Shown here piece by piece: positions 6,522 through 14,225 of a stretch of 19,992 bases of DNA. This DNA is from Acidobacteriaceae bacterium (lineage in GTDB: Bacteria; Acidobacteriota; Terriglobia; Terriglobales; Acidobacteriaceae). The position numbers and the translations under genes were made by a program. Positions within the stretch are counted from its first letter, which is position 1. Every line of letters begins with the position of its first letter. The stretch is taken from NCBI GenBank assembly GCA_003156495.1, contig PMHC01000014.1:1891-21882 (forward strand), read 5' to 3'. The notes under the pieces are model-generated. The model had not been told where the DNA came from, did not search any database, and worked only from the letters and a program-made list of their open reading frames with translations.

Positions 6522-6591
6522 GCGCTCGGATTCTGTTGTATTTATTGGGCAGGGGAAACGGACGGAATCCACGGGGTACAACGGACCGACT

Positions 6592-8307
6592 ATGCTCGTC
6601 GAACTGCGCGCCGAAAATTACGCCGTCATCGATCACGCCATTGCCAGCTTTGGCTCCGGCCTTAACCTGCTTACGGGCGAAACCGGCGCGGGCAAATCGA
6701 TTTTGGTTGACGCTCTGGCTCTTTTGATGGGCGGCAAAGCCTCGGCCGATCTGGTTCGCCACGGCGCCGACAAGGCCGTCGTCTCCTGCGTTTTCGAGTC
6801 TACGCCGGCAGCCGATGCCATTCTGGAAGAGAACGGCATTGACGCCGCGGGCTCCGAGATTATTCTTCGCCGCGAGATTGCCTCTGGCGGCAAGGGCCGC
6901 GCCTTCGTCAACAATCAGCCGGCCACCGTGCAGGTGCTTAAACAACTCGCCCCCGAGCTGGCTTTGGTTCACGCGCAGGCCGAATCTCTTTCGAGCTTTG
7001 ACTCGACGCAGCAGCGGCTGCTGCTCGATCGCTTTGGCGGCATCTCCACCGAGGCCGTTTCCGAGGCCTACGCCGGCTGGACCGAGGCGCGCGACAAACT
7101 TCGCGACCTGCTTGAAGGCGAGCAGGAGCGGCTGCGCATGGTCGATTTGTGGAGCTATCAGCGTAAGGAGATCGAGCAGGCTCATCTCGAACCCGGAGAA
7201 GACGAAAAGCTGGAAACCGAAAAACGCGTTCTGGCCAACGCCGAAAAGCTCTACGCTGCCGCTACGGGGGCCTTCGAGGAACTTTACGAAGGCGGCTCAA
7301 GCGCCGAAACTTCTTTGCGCGCCGCGCAACTTCACGTCGAGGAACTGGCCCGCTACGACGCGAGTTTTGCCGCTTCGGCCCGCGATCTGGCCTCGGCTCG
7401 CGCTACGCTTTCCGACATTGCTACGACTCTGCGCGACTACGCCGAATCAATCGACGCCTCGCCCGACCGTCTGGCCGAGCTCGAAGACCGTCTGGTCATC
7501 ATCGACCGGCTCAAGCGCAAATATGGCCAGGGCATCGCCGAGGTGATCGCTTTCGGCGAGGATGCGGCCCGCAAGCTGGCCGAGGTTGAGGATCGCGATG
7601 GACTGATCAAGGCATTGCGCGCGGCTGTTAATCAAGAGACAGAAAAATATCAAAAAGCCGCGCGCGCTCTGAGCGCCGAACGTTGCGCCGCTGCGGCCCG
7701 GCTGGCCAAACTCGCCGAGGCGCAAATCAATTCGCTGGCCATGAAGTGTCGCTTCGCGGTTTCCGTCGTTTCCGCCGGAGAGAGCGGCAAGGGCAACGGG
7801 GCTTTGGCTCACGAGACGGATTCCGCGTGGAGCTCGCAGGGCTGGGACACGGTCGAATACCGCATCGCGACCAACCCCGGCGAGCCGATGTTGCCGCTGA
7901 TCGAGATCGCCTCGGGCGGCGAACTTTCGCGCGTGCTGCTGGCGCTGAAGGTGGCTGTCGAAGAGTCCGCCGCCAAATCCAAGAGAACCACTACGCCGCG
8001 CACGCTGGTCTTCGACGAGATAGACATCGGCATTGGCGGCCGCGCCGCCGAGGCGGTCGGCCAAAAGCTCAAGGCTCTCGGTCGCGCGCAGCAGGTTCTT
8101 TGTGTCACCCACCTGCCGCAGATTGCAGCCTTCGCCGATCAGCACCTGGCCGTGGAAAAACACGAGAAGGATGGCCGCACGCACACGCGCATTCGCGTGC
8201 TCGACGATGAGGCTCGCAAGCAGGAGGTGGCGCGCATGTTGTCTGGAGCCAAAGTGACCGAAACCAGCCTGCAGCACGCCGCGCAAATGATTGCAACGAG
8301 CCGGTAG
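6592..8307 (+). CDS. recN: DNA repair protein RecN
   Basis: An SMC-like cytoplasmic ATPase of 571 residues that acts early in double-strand-break repair. The Walker A motif is GETGAGKS at 29-36 in NLLTGETGAGKSILVDAL. The middle is a long coiled coil (about 150-370, rich in Glu, Lys, Ala and Leu). The C-terminal half has the ABC signature ASGGELSRVLLALK, Walker B TLVFDEIDIGIGG and the switch segment VLCVTHLPQIAAFAD. The open frame reaches back to ATG 6517, but RecN proteins begin MLxELxIxNxAVID, and MLVELRAENYAVID starts at 6592, so that codon is chosen. Shine-Dalgarno pairing is weak (GGA 8 bases upstream). Divergent from tolQ and convergent with ssb. Confidence 0.95.
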   Translation: MLVELRAENYAVIDHAIASFGSGLNLLTGETGAGKSILVDALALLMGGKASADLVRHGADKAVVSCVFESTPAADAILEENGIDAAGSEIILRREIASGGKGRAFVNNQPATVQVLKQLAPELALVHAQAESLSSFDSTQQRLLLDRFGGISTEAVSEAYAGWTEARDKLRDLLEGEQERLRMVDLWSYQRKEIEQAHLEPGEDEKLETEKRVLANAEKLYAAATGAFEELYEGGSSAETSLRAAQLHVEELARYDASFAASARDLASARATLSDIATTLRDYAESIDASPDRLAELEDRLVIIDRLKRKYGQGIAEVIAFGEDAARKLAEVEDRDGLIKALRAAVNQETEKYQKAARALSAERCAAAARLAKLAEAQINSLAMKCRFAVSVVSAGESGKGNGALAHETDSAWSSQGWDTVEYRIATNPGEPMLPLIEIASGGELSRVLLALKVAVEESAAKSKRTTTPRTLVFDEIDIGIGGRAAEAVGQKLKALGRAQQVLCVTHLPQIAAFADQHLAVEKHEKDGRTHTRIRVLDDEARKQEVARMLSGAKVTETSLQHAAQMIATSR

Positions 8308-8343
8308 AAACGTCGGTGTATCGGAGTATGGATTGACTTGCAT

Positions 8344-8384
8344 CCCACCCTAGCCGCAAAGAGCAAGAACGCGGCTAGAATGGG
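8344..8384. repeat. Inverted repeat between convergent recN and ssb (REP-like)
   Basis: CCCA, two unpaired bases and CTAGCCGC (8344-8357) mirror GCGGCTAG, two unpaired bases and TGGG (8371-8384) around a 13-base A-rich loop. The flank reads GGGGCACCC. It sits in the 113-bp gap between two converging genes and lacks a T run, so it may be a bidirectional transcript end or a dispersed REP-like unit. Confidence 0.65.
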
Positions 8385-8420
8385 GCACCCACGATAGCAC
8401 AAATTTAAGCGGTCACGAAC

Positions 8421-8906
8421 CTAGAAGGGAATGTCTTCGTCGGAGATTTCGGTGGATTGCGAGAGATCGTCACGGCCGGCGGGTTGGCGCTGATCCATGT
8501 TGGCGGCGCTGGCGGTGTTGTTTTGCGCGCTCGACGAGCGGTTGCCGTAGGAGCCGCCGCTCTCTTCGCGACCAGAGAGTAGCGAGATGTCGTTGGCGAT
8601 AATCTCGGTGCGGTAAACCTTGCGCCCCGCGAACTCTTTGTCTTCCCAGTTGCGAGTCTGAAGCCGGCCTTCGATGAAGATCTTCGAGCCCTTTTTTACG
8701 TAGTCGCGAACGATTTCGGCCAGCCGTCCGTAGACGACGATGTTGTGCCACTCGGTGCGGTCCTGCCAGTTGCCTTGGGGATCTTTGGAGCGCTCGCTGG
8801 TGGCGAGTCCGAAGCTGGCCACCATGGTGCCGCCGCCGGTCGAACGGATTTCGGGATCTTTGCCGACGTTGCCTAAAAGAATAACTTTGTTGACGCTCTT
8901 GGCCAT
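8421..8906 (-). CDS. ssb: Single-stranded DNA-binding protein
   Basis: A 161-residue protein that coats single-stranded DNA in replication and repair. The N-terminal OB fold (about 1-112) starts MAKSVNKVILLGNVGKDPEIR and includes FGLATSERSKD, EWHNIVVYGRLAEI, VKKGSKIFIEGRLQTRNWED and RTEIIANDISLL, all typical of SSB. A disordered Ser/Asn/Gln-rich tail (113-150) follows. The acidic tip is SDEDIPF, the conserved docking tail for partner proteins. AGGAGA about 9 bases before the ATG at 8906 fixes the start. It lies alone, not in the rpsF-ssb-rpsR cluster seen in many genomes. Confidence 0.95.
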   Translation of the reverse strand: MAKSVNKVILLGNVGKDPEIRSTGGGTMVASFGLATSERSKDPQGNWQDRTEWHNIVVYGRLAEIVRDYVKKGSKIFIEGRLQTRNWEDKEFAGRKVYRTEIIANDISLLSGREESGGSYGNRSSSAQNNTASAANMDQRQPAGRDDLSQSTEISDEDIPF

Positions 8907-9110
8907 GCTCGTGCTCTCCTGTTGATGCCGGCTTGGAGTTTACCGCCTCCAGGCCAGTTTGTCTCCGATAAAGTCGCGGTGCATTTTTGTTCGCGGGGGG
9001 ACGCAACGATTCTCGGAGATACTGTAAAAATCTTAAACCATGGGTGCATTGCGGCCGGCGGCGCTTGGAATGTGGATTTTCGGGCAGTTTTGTTCATGCG
9101 TCCAACTTCG

Positions 9111-9929
9111 CTAATGCGTCCTGCCCAGCTCGCGGAATTGATAGGCCACGGCCTCAAGAAAGGTTTCGACGCTAGTTTCGGCCGGAATCGTCAGGCCGGA
9201 TTTGGCGCAGAGGGCTGCGGCAATGCGCTCGGCCAGCGAGGCGCGGGTGGCCAAGTCCATGTCGAGTCGCCGGTCGAAGAAACCTTCGAGCACTTCGAGA
9301 TCAGCGGGCGCGAGTTTGGCCAGTTCGGGGGCGGGCAGCACGACGCGCAAATGCGGCGCGGAAATGGCCGGCTGGTCAGAGAAGGCTACTGCGGTGATGG
9401 TGCGCGTGCGGCTCTCATTCCAGGTGGGCGCTTCGATTTCGCGATCGCGGACGACTAGCGTGCCGGCGGCCATGTCGCCTAGCCGCTGATTGCGCCTGCT
9501 GAGAAATATCGTCACGAGTCCCACGGCGTAAAAGCTGGGCAGGTAATCGACAAAGCGGATGAGATTGCGCGTGAGCGATTCGAAAAAGTTGATGCCGCGA
9601 CCGGACTGATGAATGACGCGAATGCGCGCCACGCGCTTGCCCGGCGTGCGGCCGTTGCCGAAGGCCTCAAAGAGCGCGAAGTAGCCCCACTGCAGCAGAA
9701 AAATGAAGAGGAAGAACAGGCCCAGCGCCCAGTTGGCCGAGAGCCGCCAGAAGTGGCGCAACGCGGGAAGAAGGATGGCCGCGGCGACGAGCAAAACGAT
9801 GCCGGCCGCGCCTTCGATTAGCGAATCGACCAGCAGCGCGATAAAGCGGCTGCCAATGCCGGCCAGAGGCATTTCAATGGCGATCAGTTCCGGGGTCTCG
9901 ATGCTAAGCTGATCTCGAGTTGCTTCCAT
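9111..9929 (-). CDS. RDD family membrane protein
   Basis: A 272-residue protein. Arg and Asp residues characteristic of the RDD family are visible in AGIGSRFIALLVDSLIEGA (about 24-42) and in the GNGRTPGKRVARIRVI loop. Hydrophobic segments lie at about 31-55, 67-90 and 131-146. FVDYLPSFYAVGLVTIFLSRRNQRLGDMAAGTLVVRD is the typical RDD end. A soluble C-terminal region of about 110 residues (ADLEVLEGFFDRRLDMDLATR...) follows. Function is unknown for most RDD proteins. A TTG at 9947 is in frame, but ATG at 9929 is chosen, with GGAGA 11 bases upstream. This ATG overlaps the divergent SpoIIM ATG. Often found with SpoIIM, MoxR and DUF58 genes. Confidence 0.85.
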   Translation of the reverse strand: MEATRDQLSIETPELIAIEMPLAGIGSRFIALLVDSLIEGAAGIVLLVAAAILLPALRHFWRLSANWALGLFFLFIFLLQWGYFALFEAFGNGRTPGKRVARIRVIHQSGRGINFFESLTRNLIRFVDYLPSFYAVGLVTIFLSRRNQRLGDMAAGTLVVRDREIEAPTWNESRTRTITAVAFSDQPAISAPHLRVVLPAPELAKLAPADLEVLEGFFDRRLDMDLATRASLAERIAAALCAKSGLTIPAETSVETFLEAVAYQFRELGRTH

Positions 9930-10902
9930 GGCGATCGTGCTCTCCAATCGATGGCTCGAAAAACGCCGTCCCTACTGGGAACGGCTCGAACAGTTGCTGA
10001 GCCAGGCTTCGGCTGGTGGCGCGCGGCGTTTGGCGCGGAGCGAACTGCGCGAGGCCGCGCTGCTTTACCGGCAGGCGGCCGGCGATCTGTCGACGTTGCG
10101 GCAAGACCCGACGGCCGGCGTCTATGCGGCGCGCGTCAACCAATTACTGGCTCGCGCTCACCATATCATCTATTCAAGTCGGGGAAAAGGATTCCGGCGG
10201 GCGCTGCTGTTTTTGCGCGACGGCTATCCGGCCGTGGTACAGCGGCAGATGCGCTACGTGCTGGTGGCGCTGGCGCTGATGGTGGGCGGCGCGGCGCTGG
10301 GCGTGGTGCTTACGCTGGCGCGGCCGCAGTTCATGCGCCAGATGCTCGGGCCGGAGATGGTCTCAACCATCGAGCAGCATGAAATGTGGACGCACTCGAT
10401 TGTCGGCCTGGAGCCGGTGGCTTCAAGCGCGATCATGACCAACAATCTGAGTGTCTGCTTTGTGGCCTTTGCCGGCGGAATGGTTTTCGGAATAGGTCCG
10501 GTCTGGTCGATGTTTTTTAACGGGCTGCTGCTGGGGGTGATCGGCGCGGCCTGCCAGCAGCACGCGATGGCCGTCGATCTGTGGAGTTTTGTTGCGCCGC
10601 ATGGCGCGCTTGAGCTGCCCTCGATTGTGCTGGCGGGCGCGGCGGGATTGCGGCTGAGCGGCGGTTTGCTCTTTCCGGGACTCTACCGGCGGCGCGACGC
10701 GATGGCGCTGGCCGGGGCCGAGGCTTCGCGGCTGGTGGCAGGTATCATTCCGCTGCTGGTGATTGCCGGAACGCTCGAAGGATTTTTTTCGCCATCGTCG
10801 GCGCCGGCGTGGCTGAAGTTCACCGTGGGCGGCGCGCTGTTCGCGCTGCTGCTGGTGTGGTTGTTCCGGCCGGTGGCGTCGGCTGCGACGCGCGAGGCAT
10901 GA
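9928..10902 (+). CDS. Stage II sporulation protein M-like (SpoIIM/DUF95) membrane protein
   Basis: A 324-residue protein. The soluble N-terminus (1-105), beginning LSNRWLEKRRPYWERLEQLL, is the form common in this family in non-sporulating bacteria. Five or so membrane segments follow (about 111-134, 172-200, 201-215, 228-248, 268-285, 293-312). The family motif HGALELPSIVLAGAAGLRL lies at about 227-245. Despite the name, no sporulation role is implied. The start overlaps the RDD ATG, and I see no Shine-Dalgarno sequence, so leaderless or weak initiation is possible. The last 12 residues (RPVASAATREA) are antisense to the tail of the antitoxin-like remnant, so the C-terminus may have been altered by a rearrangement. 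Confidence 0.85.
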   Translation: MAIVLSNRWLEKRRPYWERLEQLLSQASAGGARRLARSELREAALLYRQAAGDLSTLRQDPTAGVYAARVNQLLARAHHIIYSSRGKGFRRALLFLRDGYPAVVQRQMRYVLVALALMVGGAALGVVLTLARPQFMRQMLGPEMVSTIEQHEMWTHSIVGLEPVASSAIMTNNLSVCFVAFAGGMVFGIGPVWSMFFNGLLLGVIGAACQQHAMAVDLWSFVAPHGALELPSIVLAGAAGLRLSGGLLFPGLYRRRDAMALAGAEASRLVAGIIPLLVIAGTLEGFFSPSSAPAWLKFTVGGALFALLLVWLFRPVASAATREA

Positions 10903-11036
10903 GCGATATAGGCGGCGTCGCCGGTCTTGCGCGCTTTGGCCATGAAGATGGCGATGGCTCCTTTCGAATCTAAATCCTCGGCGGGCGCGTAGACGGTCAG
11001 CTTATTCGACATGCTTTTCGTATCTCGATCAACCAT
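10870..11036 (-). pseudogene. Remnant of an addiction-module antitoxin (HigA-like) gene
   Basis: Read on the minus strand from ATG 11036 (or 11012), the frame gives MVDRDTKSMSNKLTVYAPAE, DLDSKGAIAIFMAKARKTGD and AAYIAHASRVAADA. This resembles the N-terminus of the putative addiction-module antidote family, which reads roughly 'F-D-x-A-x-x-L-x-x-x-x-x-I-x-x-Y-L-x-x-A-x-x-x-G-D-x-x-x-I-x-x-A-L-x-x-V-A-R-A'. In that family a helix-turn-helix domain of about 50 residues should follow. Here the frame instead runs antisense into the 3' end of the SpoIIM gene, so the DNA-binding half is gone. I see no partner toxin. The similarity is from memory and covers about 45 residues. It could be coincidental, although the codons look natural for this genome. 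Confidence 0.4.
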
Positions 11037-11050
11037 CGACGCCCCAGGCG

Positions 11051-11065
11051 CGGTCTTGAAGACCG
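11051..11065. repeat. 15-base palindrome CGGTCTT-G-AAGACCG
   Basis: A perfect 7+1+7 dyad in the gap between the SpoIIM and GH39 genes, 15 bases upstream of the antitoxin-like remnant's ATG and 54 bases before the GH39 start. It could be an old toxin-antitoxin operator or a regulator site for the glycosidase. No T run follows, so it is not an obvious terminator. Confidence 0.5.
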
Positions 11066-11118
11066 GCGGCATGGGTTTCAGATGGACGACGCGCCATTTT
11101 CGAAATATGATGTGAGCC

Positions 11119-12705
11119 ATGATGCGCCATTCATGTGGAAAGTCCATCGCAAGTTTTGTTTTGCTTTTAGCCGTTGCGTCTTCTGCCATAGGCCATTCGC
11201 AACCACCCGCTTCCCGCATGATTGTGGGTGACCTCCAGCGCACGGACGGACCGGTGGACCATTTCTTCGATCTCTCGGTTGGGTCGGACTACCCCGGCAC
11301 GCTGATCCGGGATGATAGTCAGGCGCAGCTCAGGCTTGCCGCCGACGAGCTCGGATTCCGCTACCTGCGTTTCCACGCCATCTTTCACGACGTGTTGGGA
11401 ACCGTACGAACGGAGAAGGGAAAAACGGTCTACAACTGGTCAAAGATCGACGAGCTTTACGATGACCTGAGGGCGAGGCACATCAAGCCCTTCGTGGAGC
11501 TTGGGTTTACGCCCGAAGCGCTCGCCAGCTCCCAGAACAGCGTTTTCTTCTGGCATGGCAACACCTCGCATCCTACCCCGCAGGGCTGGCGCGACCTCGT
11601 GGCCGCCTTTATCCGCCACATAGAAGAACGTTACGGGCGCGACGAAGTGCGTACATGGTACTTCGAAGTTTGGAACGAGCCGAACCTTTCCGGTTTTTGG
11701 GAGGGGGGCGACCAGAAGGCATACTTCGATCTCTATGACCTGACCTCGCGGACTATCAAATCCATCGATCTAGCATTGCGTGTGGGCGGCCCATCGACGG
11801 CGGGGGCCGCATGGGTGCCGGAGTTTCTGGCGCACGTAAAAGCAAGTGGCGCCGCGGTTGATTTCGTGACGACCCATACCTACGGGGTAGACGGCGGCTT
11901 TCTGGATGAAAACGGGAAAAGCGATACCAAGCTCTCTGCCTCACCGGATGCAATCACTGGCGACGTGCGCCGCGTTCGCCAGCAGATTGCGGCCTCGGCG
12001 TTTCCTAGCCTGCCCCTGTACTTTACGGAGTGGAGCACAAGCTATACCCCGAGAGATCTTGTGCATGATTCCTACATCAGCGCTCCGTATATTCTCAGCA
12101 AGCTCAAAGCCTGCCAGGGGCTGGCGCAAGGCATGAGTTACTGGACTTATTCCGATCTGTTCGAGGAGCCGGGGCCGCCGACGGCCTCGTTTCAAGGCGG
12201 GTTCGGCCTGCTGAATCGTGAAGGTATTCGGAAACCCGCTTTTTTTGCGTACAAGTACCTGCATGCGCTGCAGGGAAACAGCATCGTTTCCGACGATGCA
12301 CAGGTTATGCTGGCAACAGATGGCAAGAGTTTTGAAGCGGTGGTGTGGGACTTTGAACAACCTCTACAGAATGTAAGCAACCGGCCGTTTTACAGCAAGG
12401 TGATTCCGTCACACCCGGCTCCAGCGGTCATTCTGAAGGTGGAGCATCTTCTTCCCAATGCGGTCTATCGCCTGCAAGTGTATCGCACCGGGTACCACGC
12501 CAACGACGCTTACACGGCCTACCTTGAAATGGGATCGCCCGCGAACCTGACCGCGGCCCAGACCGCTCACTTGAATGAGCTGACCGGGGACATTCCGGAG
12601 CAGGATCGGAGCTTACGAAGTGGCATCGATGGAAACGCACAAATCACGATTCCAATGAATAGCAATGACGTCGTTCTGGTCAGTTTGCGGCCAGCCGGGC
12701 AATGA
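11119..12705 (+). CDS. Secreted glycoside hydrolase family 39 (beta-xylosidase-like)
   Basis: A 528-residue enzyme expected to cleave beta-xylosides or related glycosides with retention. The signal peptide is at 1-27 (KSIASFVLLLAVASSAIGHS). The TIM-barrel core runs from about 40 to 390. E187 in FEVWNEPNLSGFW is the predicted acid/base and E304 in LYFTEWSTSY the predicted nucleophile. LRFHAIFHDVLG, PFVELGFTPEAL and FVTTHTYG are further GH39-type segments. A C-terminal beta-rich domain (about 395-528) closes the protein. The ATG at 11119 is followed by another at 11122, and no good ribosome site is visible. Codon choice looks less GC-biased than in its neighbours. It stands alone between the SpoIIM and DUF58 genes, without transporter or regulator, and may have been inserted. 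Confidence 0.88.
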   Translation: MMRHSCGKSIASFVLLLAVASSAIGHSQPPASRMIVGDLQRTDGPVDHFFDLSVGSDYPGTLIRDDSQAQLRLAADELGFRYLRFHAIFHDVLGTVRTEKGKTVYNWSKIDELYDDLRARHIKPFVELGFTPEALASSQNSVFFWHGNTSHPTPQGWRDLVAAFIRHIEERYGRDEVRTWYFEVWNEPNLSGFWEGGDQKAYFDLYDLTSRTIKSIDLALRVGGPSTAGAAWVPEFLAHVKASGAAVDFVTTHTYGVDGGFLDENGKSDTKLSASPDAITGDVRRVRQQIAASAFPSLPLYFTEWSTSYTPRDLVHDSYISAPYILSKLKACQGLAQGMSYWTYSDLFEEPGPPTASFQGGFGLLNREGIRKPAFFAYKYLHALQGNSIVSDDAQVMLATDGKSFEAVVWDFEQPLQNVSNRPFYSKVIPSHPAPAVILKVEHLLPNAVYRLQVYRTGYHANDAYTAYLEMGSPANLTAAQTAHLNELTGDIPEQDRSLRSGIDGNAQITIPMNSNDVVLVSLRPAGQ

Positions 12706-12741
12706 GCCTGCATTTTGATCCAGCATTGAAAATGGAGACCC

Positions 12742-12757
12742 CAGGTCAGGAGACCTG
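12742..12757 (+). terminator. Candidate terminator of the GH39 gene
   Basis: CAGGTC and GACCTG form a perfect 6-bp stem with a 4-base loop (AGGA), 37 bases after the GH39 stop. CGCTGCTTGTTTTA follows, a late and broken T tract. It lies between converging genes. On the minus strand the stem is followed by GGGTCTCCATTTTC, so it could serve both directions weakly. Confidence 0.4.
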
Positions 12758-12785
12758 CGCTGCTTGTTTTACCTGGCGCGGCGCA

Positions 12786-14225
12786 CTACACCATCGCGCG
12801 CTCTTTCACTTTTAAATATTGGTTGAGGACTGCGGGGGTAAGTTGCGCGGGATCGAGGTCCAACGTGAGTGCGCCCTGCTCGCGGAGCCGCGCCAGCAGC
12901 AGTTGGCGGCGTGCGGCGAGTTCCTGTGCGGCGGCGGAGCGGAACATCTCTTCTACGTTTTTGGGTTGCGCGTCGGCGATGGCCGCGACGTCTGGCTGCG
13001 CCATGGCGACGAAGAGCAGTACGTGGCGGCGAAGCAACTGCATGGCTCCGTCGACGACTTCGGGCCGCATGGCGGTTTCAGCCAGATCGGTGATCCAGAG
13101 AATGAGAGCGCGGCGCGGCTGCCAGCGGTTGAGGGCGGAAGCAGCGCGCAGGTGGTCGGCCTCGGCGGCTTCGGCGCGGGCCTGAGCGAGGGCTTCGACG
13201 ATTTGGCGCAGATGCGCCGCGCCGCGGCCGGGCAGCAAGCGCTGCTGTACCTGCTGGCCGTAGACGAGCAGGCCGACGCGATCGCCGGAATAGAGCGCCA
13301 ACTGCGCCAGCGCCACGGCGGTCGAGCAGGCGTAGTCGAGCTTGGAATAGCTAGTGGGGAGTTCTTCGTCACGGGTCGTGGCGGGATCGCGCAGTGGGCT
13401 GCGAACCGATTTGCTCAAGATGCGGCCTTGAAGCAAACGGCCGGCGTCGAGCACGATCCAGACCGGCTGGCTGCGCTCGGTTTGGTAGCGGCGGGTGATG
13501 AGCTGGCCGCGGCGCGCTGCCGCCGTCCAGCAAAGATCGCGCAGATCGTCGCCGTCGAGATATTCGCGCAGGCTTTCGAAGTCGCGGCCCAGGCCGCGCT
13601 CGCGAGCTTGGCGGAGTTGCAATTCGATTTGGCGGCCGCGCGCGAGAAAGATTTTTTGATTTTCGTCCTGACGCAAGGCCGGGTAGACGCGGAGGGTTTG
13701 CTCGAGCGGCGCGAAAGCCCAGCGCTCAACCAGGCCGAGGGGCGAGGCATAGCGCAGATAGACGCCGCCGGTGCGGGCGTCGCCGCGTGCGCGCGGCTGG
13801 ATTTTATAGCGCAAGGCGGCGCGCAGGTGGGGAAATGCGCGCAGATGCAGTGCGTGTGGCGCGGCGACGAGGGCTGGGGGCAGATCGTCGATGAACTGGC
13901 AGTCGAGCGGTGTTGCGCCGTTGTGCTTCAGGGCGAGTTCGATTTCGGTTTCGCTGGCTAATGCGGGAGCATTCGACCAGGAGCGGGCGATCGTGATTTG
14001 TTGCGGCGCGGGTAGGCGCAGTCCGTCGGCGAGCGCGGCGGCGAGGACGAGCGCTTCCCAGATCAGCATTCCGTAGGCAAGATGCGCATCGAAAAAACCG
14101 GGCAACGCGAGGACGAGGCCGGCGACGAGTAGCCAGATGGCGCGCGGCGTGAGGCCGAAGGCGAGGCGACCGCGCGGTTGGGCCGCGGCGCGCACGGGTT
14201 TGGGATGGAGCGAGGGCGAGATCAT
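12786..14225 (-). CDS. DUF58 domain protein (vWA-like partner of MoxR)
   Basis: A 479-residue protein. Two membrane segments lie at about 28-44 and 49-68. A beta-rich region covers 75-185. The DUF58 core is GLGRDFESLREYLDGDDLRD followed by CWTAAARRGQLITRRYQTER (211-250). A von Willebrand-A-like region starts at VWIVLDAGRLL (255-265). The metal-site motif D-x-S-x-S is replaced by DAGRL, so metal-dependent adhesion as in true vWA domains is doubtful. DUF58 proteins typically occur with MoxR ATPases and are thought to be their clients or partners. The start ATG at 14225 overlaps the moxR stop by ATGA. Last gene of the operon, converging on the GH39 gene. Confidence 0.9.
   Translation of the reverse strand: MISPSLHPKPVRAAAQPRGRLAFGLTPRAIWLLVAGLVLALPGFFDAHLAYGMLIWEALVLAAALADGLRLPAPQQITIARSWSNAPALASETEIELALKHNGATPLDCQFIDDLPPALVAAPHALHLRAFPHLRAALRYKIQPRARGDARTGGVYLRYASPLGLVERWAFAPLEQTLRVYPALRQDENQKIFLARGRQIELQLRQARERGLGRDFESLREYLDGDDLRDLCWTAAARRGQLITRRYQTERSQPVWIVLDAGRLLQGRILSKSVRSPLRDPATTRDEELPTSYSKLDYACSTAVALAQLALYSGDRVGLLVYGQQVQQRLLPGRGAAHLRQIVEALAQARAEAAEADHLRAASALNRWQPRRALILWITDLAETAMRPEVVDGAMQLLRRHVLLFVAMAQPDVAAIADAQPKNVEEMFRSAAAQELAARRQLLLARLREQGALTLDLDPAQLTPAVLNQYLKVKERAMV

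Noticed and set aside
6517..6591. Upstream in-frame start for recN
   Set aside because: The extra 25 residues have no family similarity. RecN homology begins exactly at 6592, and a possible -10 element overlaps the upstream ATG.
7447..8343. Minus-strand open frame (298 codons) opposite recN
   Set aside because: It covers the conserved ATPase half of RecN in antisense and shows no independent domain.
10683..11243. Minus-strand 186-codon frame as one intact gene
   Set aside because: Only the central part (about 11036-10870) looks protein-like. The ends are antisense to the SpoIIM and GH39 genes, so I annotate a remnant and not a gene.
12819..13961. Long plus-strand open frame (380 codons) opposite the DUF58 gene
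   Set aside because: It is antisense to a well-supported DUF58 protein. The translation lacks recognisable motifs and reflects GC-rich third-position shadowing.
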